Shown here piece by piece: positions 1-9,590 of a stretch of DNA of 23,258 bases; positions within the stretch are counted from its first letter, which is position 1; every line of letters begins with the position of its first letter. The translations under genes and the position numbers were made by a program. Source of the stretch: Saccoglossus kowalevskii (lineage: Eukaryota > Hemichordata > Enteropneusta > Harrimaniidae); contig NW_003124922.1 of NCBI RefSeq assembly GCF_000003605.2, positions 169,105-192,362 of the forward strand. Reading direction: 5' to 3'. The notes below the pieces were generated by a model. That model was not told the origin of the DNA. It saw nothing but the letters and a program-made list of their open reading frames with translations, and searched no databases.

Positions 1-774
1 GTACATATGCAGGTGCATTTCGGTCATGATCTGCTTTGAATGTATATGTCACTCAAATATGAACGGAACGGGGACGTGTCATTGACAATGACTTGTTAAA
101 ATTCAATTTTTAATGGGTGATTTCAGATGCGTGAAGTCTGGTTGCAGCTTTAATTAGGGCATTCACTTCGTTGACAGTGGGAAGATTTTTCAGTAAACAA
201 AGGCCTGAAGGGATAATGATATGCAAATGAGATGCACAATATTCGATTGCAACAACAACAACAAATTTTGTTGCAATTCTAAGCCCAATTTCAGATTTTC
301 ACACACAGACAAACTTGTACACACAATAAACACACACTGTACAACATACTACACAATAAATAATATCTACAAATAGATTTGTACACTTTTGTAGTAGTAT
401 ATCTCTTTCTGAAATATGTGGCGGCCCTGAAAAGGGCTATTTGGTTTGTGTGGCACATGCATATGTGAAAGTTTGGGGTGTGATCTATATTGCAGGGTTT
501 CCCTGGGATCAAAACTTGTCAATTTCAACAATAAACAATGTCTCAAGTTAGTGGGACGGTTTCTATTAGAGCTGCAGCCTCAATTATGATTTTTACGTTA
601 CTAGAAATTTACAGTTTACTATTAAAAAATAATACCATGCTACTGAAAAAGGAACTAAAAAAATACTTGCATGGACAATGCTGCACTGTCAATGTATTGT
701 TTTTGTCGATAGTTAATCTCAGTGTTCAGTATATGTATATATCCAATGTACCACTGGTCTCTATGCATCATCTG
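1..774. other. AT-rich non-coding flank
   Basis: No gene is visible. There is an octamer-like ATGCAAAT at 221-228, and a small hairpin at 246-277 with perfect 10-base arms (ATTGCAACAA and its complement) around a (CAA)n run. Bases 299-345 are ACAC-rich. Open frames at 291-512 and 538-777 have low-complexity composition and no recognisable motif. Confidence 0.6.
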
Positions 775-1300
775 TAATAATAATAATATATTAATAATAA
801 ATACAAGTTTATATAGCACCTAGTATCCATCGCAGTGATGCTCAATGACGCTTAGTTTCACAGATAGGCTTGCTGAAACAGGTAAGATTTGAGTTTGGTT
901 TTGAAGATTTGGAGCAGAACAGATGTCATTTGGTAATTGATTCCATAAATATGGCGATAAATCGGCGAATGACCGGTCACCATAATTCTTGAGATGAGTT
1001 CTAGGTACGGCAAGTGTATGTTTCTTACTTGAGCGAAGGGTTCTCTGGTTTTGATTTTTGTGTCTTGTACGTGAGTAGTAACATTTTGAAGTGTATCCTA
1101 TAGTGAACTGGCAGCCAATGTAATTTACAAAGAACAGGAGTGATATGATCACATTTTTCGGTACGTGTAATTAGACAGGCAGCACAGTTTTGAGTCCTCT
1201 GAAGCAAGTGTATCTGTGAATTGCCATAGAGTACGGCAGTGCTGTAATCCAGTTTGATGGTTAAAATGTAATGCCGATGACTGCAGAGACTGACAAAATG
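775..1300 (-). mobile_element. 5'-truncated, frameshifted LINE (CR1/L2/jockey-like reverse transcriptase C-terminus)
   Basis: On the minus strand three overlapping frames together give the familiar C-terminal end of a non-LTR retrotransposon reverse transcriptase. Landmarks in order are LQRTQNCAACLI, HITPVLCKLHWLPVHYRI with FKMLLLTYK, then in another frame LRSSKKHTLAVPRTHLKNYG, GDRSF and LWNQLPNDI. HITPxLxxLHWLPV and GDRxFxxxxPxLWNxLP are hallmarks of CR1/L2/jockey-clade elements. The frame changes near 1,205 and again near 1,040. Between LLLTYK and LRSS the usual segment of about 20 residues is missing, so a small deletion is likely. The 5' part (endonuclease, RT palm) is absent. The 3' end lies at 775-800 as a (TAA)n-like tail typical of these clades. 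Non-functional. Confidence 0.85.
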
Positions 1301-1509
1301 TAGGAAGTATAATCATATACAGACAGAATATAATGGTAGAGAATAAATCATTTGAGGGGAAAATCAATTCTCGCTGCTCTCTTCCTTTCAATAAAATCTT
1401 CTTGGTCATTTGCAGATGAGATTAATTAGCCACAGTTGAACTTGATATGTAGTACCACAGTCATTGCATCACACCATGTCAAGTTGACATTTAAATTCAT
1501 GACTACCAT

Positions 1510-1960
1510 ATTCACATTTCAAACTTGATACATAGATGGTCTATTACACTGCGCAGACCATATTAGTTTTACAGTGACATCTGTGCATATTGATTACCTG
1601 ATTTGCATAATAATTAGTGATTTTTTAGCTTTTCTATCAATATCTTAAGTACTGTTTCAAGAATTAATCATCACATTATCGGTATAATGAAACTTGGTAA
1701 TAATAATTTCCAAATTTTCTACCTAAATCCCAAAAACTGATTCCTGCATTTCAATAAGACTTGGTATATAAGTGTCTGGGAACAATGCTAAAAACCGATT
1801 AGTTTTGGATTTAAATTTGAGCATACTAATTGCCTAATTTGCATAATGTGCATAATCATCACATTTAATTGACATTAAGTTCATAGATTCTCTGGGGTAA
1901 TCCACAGACATGATTAGTTTAATATTGAAAACATGCATATTGATTATTTAAATATTGTTA
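1510..1960. repeat. Old degenerate tandem repeat, unit about 117 bp
   Basis: A block with the order ACTTGRTA, then a GATTAGTTT-like string, then GCATAYTRATT and TTTGCATAAT recurs with the GATTAGTTT-like string near 1,560, 1,797 and 1,911. Spacings are about 236 and 113 bp, consistent with a unit of about 117 bp in which one copy is lost or unrecognisable. Identity between copies is low and many single-base differences are present. Confidence 0.4.
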
Positions 1961-2480
1961 GCCAATTTATATTATTTCAAAAAGTCAGATTTAGATTGAA
2001 CTTGTGCCTCTGAAATAAATTAGACTGAAAACCACAGATGTAAAATCAAATATATGTTCTGTAAGCATTGTGAACACATGGATCACGTTGTTTTCATCCC
2101 AAATAGCAGACTGCACACATGTGAATTATAGAATTCTGTCAAAGAACCCTTGCACATAACATAGATTATGCTAAGTGAATATAAACAAATGTTGTCTTTG
2201 TTGTTAATAATTGTTAGTGTGTCCATGATATCTTGTGTAATTCTAATCCAAAAAGTATCAAACTTTGTCACTCTATTCATCAGTATAACATCTTCCTAGA
2301 ACTAAAGTGAAAGATTTCTGTCTGAAAATATGCAAAAAATTGTGAAAATAGTAGACCAAAGTAAAAGTGATTGCCACGCACCAAGAGATTGACAAGCAAG
2401 CGATATGAGTAATGCTTTTCCATTTTGTTAAAGTTGTTTACATGTTTATTGTACCACTTCTGAAATGTTTGCAAGGAAAC
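1961..2480. other. AT-rich non-coding stretch
   Basis: No coding or repeat signature was found. The minus-strand frames at 2,083-2,280 and 2,280-2,474 are AT-rich and look random. Confidence 0.5.
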
Positions 2481-2524
2481 TGCCCATCATTCCAGAATAG
2501 GGAATTTTCCGTACAATTGCGGGA

Positions 2525-2534
2525 TCTCGCGAGA
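2525..2534. promoter_or_regulatory. TCTCGCGAGA palindrome
   Basis: A perfect palindrome, extended to ATCTCGCGAGAT at 2,524-2,535. In vertebrates TCTCGCGAGA is a core element of TATA-less CpG promoters and is bound by BANP. It lies in a locally CpG-containing patch. Whether it has that role in this species is unknown. Confidence 0.35.
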
Positions 2535-2604
2535 TGTTTAAAAAACTGCCCACACTTTTTTCGGTGATGCGCACACGTACCGGAAAAATTTCTATATGCC
2601 TTAC

Positions 2605-2708
2605 CTTGCCGTCTTTCTGATACTAATCTTTGGAAGACACTGTGAATCAAAACTTTTGCTACACGTTTTCGACCACATTCTTTGGCCCCAGCGAGTGTTA
2701 CAACGCAT
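2605..2708 (-). CDS. Weak candidate internal exon on the minus strand
   Basis: On the minus strand a T-rich stretch ending CCATTTACAG is followed by 104 bases and then a GTAAGG donor, so both splice sites look plausible. Two frames are open across the interval. One reads CVVTLAGAKECGRKRVAKVL and then IHSVFQRLVSERRQ, which is basic and possibly helical; the other begins MRCNTRWGQRMWSK. I recognise neither. No partner exon is visible within about 1 kb on either side. Splice-like pairs of this quality occur by chance in AT-rich DNA, so this is a candidate only. It lies about 70 bp from the TCTCGCGAGA palindrome. Confidence 0.18.
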
Positions 2709-3107
2709 CTGTAAATGGTCAAAAAATACTGAGTTGTCGGTATCTAGAAAACACACTCAAATCTAAAAACGAACGAACGATAAGTTACAACTACATAATG
2801 CCCAACAAACAATACAAGTAATTCACTGCTAAGTCAAGTAGCTACAAAAAGCCTAAAAATAACTTTCTGAATCAACTAACACCGTTCTGTACACATGCAG
2901 TTGTGGAGAAATATGTTCACATGTTTGAAAAATTGATAACAATATTCGCATTATAAGAGTAACTAGTAAATATAAAACAATTATACGTATTTTCTATCAA
3001 CTGCTTACAAAATCGCATTCCGTCCACATTTCAACAGGTTGTACACTGATCAAATATTCAGTAGCGAATGACTTGTTTGTTCATTGTATTATAAAGTTGG
3101 GTATTGC

Positions 3108-3232
3108 AGGGCGGCAGTCGTCTTGCCGCGACCTGTTCGATATGGGACTCATAGCGACGTATACAACGCGTGTAAAATACATTGTTTATTTACATGAAAT
3201 AAGAACACGCGCTGCGCGACGACCACCGCGCT
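3108..3232. mobile_element. Short CpG-rich MITE, family A (125 bp)
   Basis: The left end AGGGCGGCAGTCGTC and the reverse complement of the right end, AGCGCGGTGGTCGTCGCGC, form a terminal inverted repeat. The right flank is TTAA and the left flank is TTGC, so a TTAA target duplication may be mutated on one side. The internal GATATGGGACTCATA matches the corresponding place in the larger element at 7,641 (GATATGTGGGTCTCATA). No coding capacity. Confidence 0.65.
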
Positions 3233-3236
3233 TTAA

Positions 3237-4079
3237 GCTTTTCATCACCAGTTCCCTCTTCATCACAAAATAGTCCCGTTTATAGTCAGACGATTGGTAC
3301 AAAACTAATCACACTTTTTGGGTAAAAACTGAAAATTGATTAAAATTGTGTCTGTTTGCTCCAAAATTAGGGTTCTTTTCCATAAATATTGAAGAATGCA
3401 AGAAAAAAGTGTGGAAAAATTTTGCGAGAATGTCTGTGGTGAGAAGGTTAAATTTTTACTGATAATCCTACACCCAATACTTGTCAAGTTCATAGCCGAG
3501 GTCACTTATTTACTATAGGTGTATGCCTTCAGTAAGATGTTTTATAGCATTGCATGCAATTGGTAAATAAATTAAAATGACTCCCCTCGTATATGATGCC
3601 CCGGGATAATGCTGTTCTTCATATCGGCAAATGGACGTAAATACTAGTATTAAATCCAACTTAACTAACGATAGAGGGCGCATTCAGGACTGCAGGAGAT
3701 ACTATGAGTCCGTGCTTGATACGTCGGGCGGATCTCTCGTTAATATCTCACCAAGACTCTGACTGGATATCCAATTATAGGTTATCATTGTTTGCGTAAG
3801 GAGATAAAAAAAAAGTCTCTATTTCTATTAGTACAGTTCGTTTATTTGAATCGTAGCATCAGTTAGTAGCCGTTATACATCAAGTGCATGCGCAGGAGGT
3901 ATATGGGCGATTGAGAATAGTACGTATCGTGATTATGCGCACAGACTAACTTTTCACAATCCGATGTCTCAATTGTGCGATGTCGTGACCACTTTAAATA
4001 TAATCTCTCTACAAATCAGAGGTTAGTGAGCCCCAATGCATAAATACTAGTACGCATAAATATGTATTTAAGGTCACTA
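3237..4079. other. Non-coding AT-rich stretch
   Basis: No gene or clear repeat. The frame at 3,305-3,505 on the minus strand has no recognisable motif. Confidence 0.5.
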
Positions 4080-4160
4080 AATTGTAATTTCCTTTAGCAC
4101 AAAGGGCCGGAGGCCCAGCCTGAGGGTGCATACTGAATAAATTATTATTATAAATAAGCA
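4080..4160 (+). mobile_element. 3' end of a (TTA)n-tailed retroelement, plus orientation
   Basis: A GC-rich stretch with the small hairpin GGGCCGGAGGCCC is followed by ACTGAATAAATTATTATTAT. A 3' terminus followed by a short TTA/ATT repeat tail matches the 3' ends of LINEs and their SINE partners. Only the tail region is recognisable, and it points opposite to the other such ends in the window. Confidence 0.45.
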
Positions 4161-5050
4161 TAAATTTGTATATGTGTTCTAATTTTAAGCTTGCTATGTG
4201 TGAGCTTGCATTTCTGTAAAGATTTATCTCACTGTATTGTTTTTATGATGTGCTTCTTTTTCGTCCTGTATTTTGTCTTTTTGTTCAATTTAACCATTTT
4301 AATTTCTCATGGGAATTTTGGGTGTTTAAATAAAATATGTTATAACGGGTGTTTCGAGTTGTTACTGTAGACAGAAAACTTATACCCGTAAATGTGTTCC
4401 AGCATGATGAATTTTGATTTTAAAGTTTCCCTCAAAGATCATTTGTAGAGATTAATTGGGTTTTTTCCCATTGCATTTGCTAACTCGCATAAATTCAAAA
4501 AGATTCATTTTCATAACGATTTACTGAGTGTCGCAGTAATTCGGGAAAAAACAGAATGTATGCAAATCCTCGTTTTTTCCCCGTAATTTCAGGCAATCAA
4601 ATATATCGCATATTAACAGTCCCAACACCCCATAAATACTTGTGTTGCATCGAGTTGGTAAACCCGGAGCAACAATAATTTATTTGAAAGTGGAATACTT
4701 CAAAGTAGTAACTTAAGTTTGCCATTTCTTGTGTCTGTGCCTGGCGGAGGCATATGAACGACCTCCGGCATACGGTGGCATGACTTTCTATAATTGAATT
4801 TAGGAACATTTAACATCATTTGCATTGTGATGTATGACGGATTATCGGATTTGCACTTAACTGCATGTTGACCTCTTTAGTAAGGTTAAGCCAAGGTATT
4901 TAGAACGTCACACAAAAATGCAAATATCCCGCAGGCATATCGTGGGTATGTGGTTACTCCCACTAAAAGCATGTACATCGCCGACCTAAGTGGGCTCGAT
5001 AGCAAAACGGCACCTTTAACAAAAATATCAATACACCAGCATGTTGTTCA
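4161..5050. other. Non-coding AT-rich stretch
   Basis: Nothing supportable was found. Bases 4,230-4,300 are T-rich and could be retroelement 3' untranslated sequence. The open frame at 4,950-5,264 runs into a tandem duplication and is not a gene. Confidence 0.45.
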
Positions 5051-5053
5051 GTT

Positions 5054-5327
5054 CGGATTGGATGGTAAATTTCAAATTCAACACATAATGATTGTTCCTG
5101 TTCTTTCGTGTCGTCATACTGACGTCAGTACTGTAGAAAGTATAAAAAGACTTTGTTCATCCAATAGTAACACGCCAGTAACAATCATTCGTCGGATTGG
5201 ATGTGAAATTTCAATTTCAATTCGGTCTTTCCTGTGTTTTTGTGTCATCATACAGGCGTCATAAACTCAGTATCTGGTATAGAAACACTTTGTTCATCCA
5301 ATAATAATACGCCAGTAACAATCATTC
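5054..5327. repeat. Tandem duplication, unit about 138 bp, two copies
   Basis: CGGATTGGATG followed by AAATTTCAA-like sequence occurs at 5,054 and 5,193. CTTTGTTCATCCAATA and GCCAGTAACAATCATTC occur at 5,151 and again at 5,288. The first copy carries the palindrome TACTGACGTCAGTA at 5,117-5,130, which contains a perfect CRE. The second copy has lost it (CAGGCGTCATAAA). The copies differ by substitutions and small indels. Confidence 0.8.
5120..5127. promoter_or_regulatory. Perfect CRE (TGACGTCA)
   Basis: The CREB/ATF consensus sits at the centre of a 14-base palindrome. A second perfect TGACGTCA is at 6,516-6,523. No promoter is evident nearby, so function is unproven. Confidence 0.3.
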
Positions 5328-6060
5328 ATTTGTTTTGAGCGGAATATAATTAAATAATATATCCATTTTTAACAAAACAAACAAATAATTAAAAACAAAA
5401 TTTCAATTATAAGAGGAATGTTGACTCTTGAGCGCACACTTGAAATAACTCCAGTTTTTCTTATTATTTGTATTTTGAAGTCGTCTACTAAGATATCGGA
5501 ATACAGATTTAAACCCGATATATAGAGAACAGTTTTTTCCGTTTCCGTTTATAATTGGTTTGTGACAGTAACCGGTTTCACAGTAACGTCACCGCGACCA
5601 CGAGTTACAAAGAGCTTGAGTTTCCAAATTCACGTGAGAAATATCATTATAGTGATTTGAAATTTGAGAACCGTAGATGTACAAGCATCTGTGTCATACT
5701 CCTATCACTCAGTAGTCAGTTTACACTTAAGTCAAAGATCGCGATTTATTGGTCAACATAATAAATAATAATTGAGACTAAAACTAACATTCCTCGAAAC
5801 AGTACATACGTGTATGTCTGCTCAGTATATAACTATAAGGGAAAGATGTGCAGCGCCTTTAAACTTTGCACACATGTTTCTGGTGTGACTCATAACTATA
5901 CACAACTATAGGATCTAATCTTTGACTGTGGCAACATTATATGAATACAAATGTATATAACTAATCTAACGAAGGTTGGCATCTCCGATTACTGTCCGTT
6001 CACTGGTGGACTCTAATGACATTTTCTGTAGTGGTTGTCCTTGAAAGGAGCGTAGAGATG
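5328..6060. other. Non-coding AT-rich stretch
   Basis: No coding or repeat signature was found. A single CACGTG lies near 5,631. Confidence 0.5.
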
Positions 6061-6064
6061 TGTT

Positions 6065-6235
6065 TAATTACCATGGAAACATCAATTTCGGGAATTACAT
6101 ACTATCAATAATTCAAAAAGTTATGTATAGGTTAACGTTCTCTTGAAATTGTGAGAGGTTGCCTTGACAGAAGTATTAATCCATTACATTTTGGTTGAGA
6201 TGTGGGTCCAGTTGCCATGGAAACAACAATTTCGG
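6065..6235. repeat. Diverged direct repeat with X-box-like core
   Basis: ACCATGGAAACATCAATTTC at about 6,070 and GCCATGGAAACAACAATTTC at about 6,214 are near-identical 20-mers 144 bp apart. The second sits in GTTGCCATGGAAAC (6,211-6,224), a perfect RFX-type X-box. The sequence between them shows no further duplication. Confidence 0.6.
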
Positions 6236-7460
6236 AAGTGATTTTTCATTTGTAACTTTATAGATTAATTGCCATTTTCAGATTGAAAATATTTCAATGA
6301 GATAGAGGAATTAGTGAGAATATGCAATTTTCATCTGTCCGCGTACTCGGGGTTTCTTCCAGTTATCTATATTACACGTGTCGACATGAACTTTAAAAAA
6401 ATGGACATAGAATTGGTTATAAATTTACGTCAGCCTAATTTTACTCGTTTGAATTGTGCTGTGATGTCTATAATACGTCATGTGATAAGTCTACAATTGT
6501 TTTTTTTGATATCAATGACGTCATAAAACCACACAGCCAAGGTAGGGTTACCTCGTTGGCACTTAGCCCTGGGTTATATTGGACCGGTTTTGGAACGTTT
6601 TTTTTTTTTTTTTTTTTACATTTCCATATTTTTGCACAGGTTGACCCATGGCCGAGGGAAACACGTCATGCACGTATGGGTGCTTACACACTAAACCATG
6701 GAACAAAAAGTTAGATGACGCTATTTTCATGGTGACCAATTTTCATGGTGTTTTTTTATCGTCTACTCGCCGCGGGTACCGTGTACGAACGAGTACGAGT
6801 ATTCAAATACGCCCCTAAAACGGTCGTTGCACTGTTACTAAATCATAACATGTGTTGGTGGGAATACCAAATCAGCGCTGGGCCGACTTCAAACACCAGT
6901 CTGGAAAGGGTCAGTTCTATACTCCTCGTTACTCGTGTTTTTCAGTACCTATGTCCCAATTACACGTGTTTTCATTAACCAGCATGTCTGTACGGAAACG
7001 TGATACTTAGGAATATTGGAAACAAACACATAATCTTGTAATTAGTACGAGATTATTTCTCGTAATTATGCTTCTTTTGGGCAGTGGATGGTACCATGGA
7101 AACGTATCAGATGCACAATAAAACATTTGTATGTATATGATTCTAAAATTGTACTATGACTTTATTTAATGTGTCCACACCGTGATTTCGATAAGAAAAG
7201 AAAACATGCTTCCCCTGAAAGAGAAAGAACACAACATGTTGTTCGTGTTTATGGGCGTACATGATGCTACTATGGAACGTAGTAAGAGAAGAGAAAGTAC
7301 GAGTTTTAATCCTGTTTCATATCTTTTATTTCAAGCCTTATCGTCATTGTCTATTTTCCCTTTCAATCCGTCATCGCTTCCGCCTATTTACTCAAAACTA
7401 GTTAGACTCCTGATTTTTAGAGCTGAAAAATCGCTACCGCAACTTGCTATGTGCATGAGC
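6236..7460. other. Non-coding stretch with poly-T and motif islands
   Basis: It holds a perfect CRE at 6,516-6,523, a run of about 20 T at 6,598-6,617 and another CCATGGAAAC at 7,094-7,103. The frames at 6,745-6,978 and 7,182-7,466 show no domain or splice evidence. Confidence 0.45.
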
Positions 7461-7462
7461 AA

Positions 7463-7520
7463 TTAGACAGTAGTATACATGCGCAGAACAGTTAGACAGT
7501 AGTATACATGCGCAGAACAG
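7463..7520. repeat. Exact tandem duplication of 29 bp
   Basis: Two adjacent identical 29-base copies, each starting TTAGACAGTAGTATACATGC. The identity implies a recent duplication or a polymorphic short tandem repeat. Confidence 0.9.
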
Positions 7521-7640
7521 TTCACGTGACGTATTAGACTTTGGCAAAGCCCATACTATCTTTCATGCTCAAACTATAATAGAGTCTGGGATTATAGGGA
7601 TAGACTGCAAGCATGGTTTAGAATCAAATTGGAATATTAG

Positions 7641-7943
7641 AGGGCGGTAGTCGTCGCGCCACGCATGCGCGAGATATGTGGGTCTCATATAAACAGAGAT
7701 GGCGACTTTGACTGTTGCGCAGATCAAAGAGTACAAACTGAGACGTTACCAAGCTTTAATTTGTTATTTTTTAGGTGATTGGAAGGTATCGAAGGATTCA
7801 CCAGTGATAATTAGTGCAAGACGCGCTCAGGTCGAAACTCATACATGTACTTGTGATTTCCATCAGAAGAGCGTTGCATTGTGGGAAAATCAATGTTTAT
7901 CAACACAAATGTCGCACGTGCGCAGCGCGACGACTACCGCTCT
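7641..7943. mobile_element. CpG-rich MITE, family A (303 bp)
   Basis: The left terminus AGGGCGGTAGTCGTCGCGC matches the reverse complement of the right terminus AGAGCGGTAGTCGTCGCGC at 18 of 19 bases. The element is flanked on both sides by TTAG (7,637-7,640 and 7,944-7,947), a 4-bp target duplication. It has no transposase, so it would be moved in trans. The short open frames inside (7,699-7,947 and 7,814-7,999) are by-products of its composition. The TTA(A/G) targets suggest, without proving, a piggyBac-like source. Confidence 0.85.
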
Positions 7944-7947
7944 TTAG

Positions 7948-8630
7948 GGTTTATGCGTTTGCTTTGTTATTCACTTTTATTTCATCTATCAGGCTATAAA
8001 ATGGGCGCCAGGAGGCTAACTGCATTTCTGTGCAACTGTTCAAATCTCAAGTAGGTAATATAGTATTTTAGGTGGAGACACGCACTTATTAACGATTGTT
8101 AATCAGGGAACCCGGCGTGAGCGTACTTTCAAATACGCCCACAGTGATTACTGTGAGCCATACAGAATACTCAGTTCCTGCAAAATGCCAAAGTCACATC
8201 GTATTTGTTTTAATAAAAGTAACAATAGATTCAAATTTGCAATATTTCACAGAAGACTAGGAACTTTTTTTAATGTCATCTGTAGAACTTATTCTCTGAA
8301 AATGACCGCGGTCGGCCAAACACCAGTCAATTTGTAATAGCCGTGATAGAAATTTGACAAACCATGATCACGTGATATACCAATACTTACTCAAAATATT
8401 AACATTAATAAATATTTTGAATGGACTGAATACTCAATATTTCGACAAGTTTTTCTCACATCATGGAGTAAAACATAGCATGCGAGCGTAAATTTTCATA
8501 TTCGATGTTATAATTAATTCAGCAATAGTCAAGTTCCACTTCAACACTCCACCGTACCATTTTTTGGACTAGAAATCTGCATGGTTGCTCAGTGTTCCTT
8601 CAGAAAACGAAGCCATGCCCCATGTTACTT
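7948..8630. other. Non-coding stretch between MITE and minisatellite
   Basis: Apart from a TATA-box match at 7,995 and a CACGTG near 8,369, nothing is recognisable. Confidence 0.4.
7995..8001 (+). promoter_or_regulatory. TATA-box match (GGCTATAAAATGGGCGCC)
   Basis: A canonical TATAAAA is flanked by GC on both sides, as in strong TATA promoters, about 50 bp after the end of a MITE. No downstream coding region or clear first exon is visible, so it may be fortuitous or drive a non-coding transcript. Confidence 0.2.
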
Positions 8631-9386
8631 ATGTTACTCCGTTACAGGTGTAATTGTGATGTAATCACTTCTTGTGTTACTTACTCCGTTACAGGTATAA
8701 TTGTGACGGTGTTCTCCGTGACAGGTATAATTGTGACGTAATCACTTCTTGTGTTTCTCCGTGACAGGTATAATTGTGACATTGTCACCTCTTGTGTTAC
8801 TTCGTTACAGGTATAATTGTGACGTGATCACTACTTGTGTTACTCTGCTATGTGTGTAATTGTGACGTGATCCCTTCTTGAGTTACTCCGTTATAGGTAG
8901 GTGTAATTGTGCAAGATCACTTCTTGTGTTACTCCGTTACAGGTATAATTGCGACGTGATCACCTCTTGTGTTACTCCGTTACGGGTATAATTGTGAAGT
9001 AATCACCTCTTGTGTCTCTCCATGACGGGTATAATTGTGACGTAATCACTTCTTGTGTTACTCTGTTACGTGTGTAATTGTGACGTGATCCTTTCTTGTG
9101 TTACTCCGTTACAGGTGTAATCATTGTGACGTTATCACTTCTTGTGTTTCTTTGTTACAGGTATAATTGTGATGTGGTCACCTCTTGTATTACTCCGTTA
9201 CAGGTATAATTGTGATGTGGTCACCTCTTGTGTTACACCGTTACAGGTATAATTGTGATGTGGTCACCTCTTGTATTACTCCGTTACAGGTATAATTGTG
9301 ATGTGGTCACCTCTTGTGTTACTCCGTTACAGGTATAATTGTGACGTGGTCACCTCTTGTGTTACTCCGTTACAGGTATAATTGTG
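8631..9386. repeat. Minisatellite, 43-bp unit, about 17-18 copies
   Basis: The unit runs GTTACTCCGTTACAGGTATA, then ATTGTGACGTGATCACCTCTTGT or close variants. Copies in the first two thirds vary (TGACGTAATCACTT, TGACGTGATCCCTT, small indels). The last five or six, from about 9,150, are nearly identical with GATGTGGTCACC. The unit is rich in GTNAC and contains the palindrome GTGATCAC in several copies. The array ends abruptly at ATTGTG (9,386), 36 bp before the next MITE. Confidence 0.95.
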
Positions 9387-9422
9387 TAGGGGTGTACAAT
9401 AATTACTAATATTACACCTGAG

Positions 9423-9586
9423 AGCGGGGGAATCGTCACCTGCGCACGTGGCAAACGGCCATAGCGTGTCGTTGTTCACAAACACGCGTCTACTCATGAT
9501 GAATGAGCCTTTACGTTTTTAGCGTGCGTTGTTATCGTCGCTTAGGATTTAATTCCCGCACATGCGCAGGTGAAGACCCCTCTGCT
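9423..9586. mobile_element. CpG-rich MITE, family B (164 bp)
   Basis: The left terminus AGCGGGGGAATCGTCACCTG pairs with the right-hand sequence reading CATGCGCAGGTGAAGACCCC. The right flank is TTAA; the left flank is TGAG. The element is homologous along its length to the reverse complement of 20,705-20,851, sharing CCATAGCG, TGTTNACAAACAC, CGTTTTTAGC and TTGTTATCGTCGCTT. The open frame at 9,503-9,766 starts within it and is not a gene. Confidence 0.85.
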
Positions 9587-9590
9587 TTAA

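Noticed and set aside
4950-5264. 104-codon plus-strand open frame
   Set aside because: It crosses a tandem duplication unit boundary with no in-frame periodic peptide constraint and no known motif.
8631-9386. CRISPR-like array considered because of regular repeats
   Set aside because: Units are contiguous with no unique spacers, and the context is eukaryotic. It is a minisatellite.
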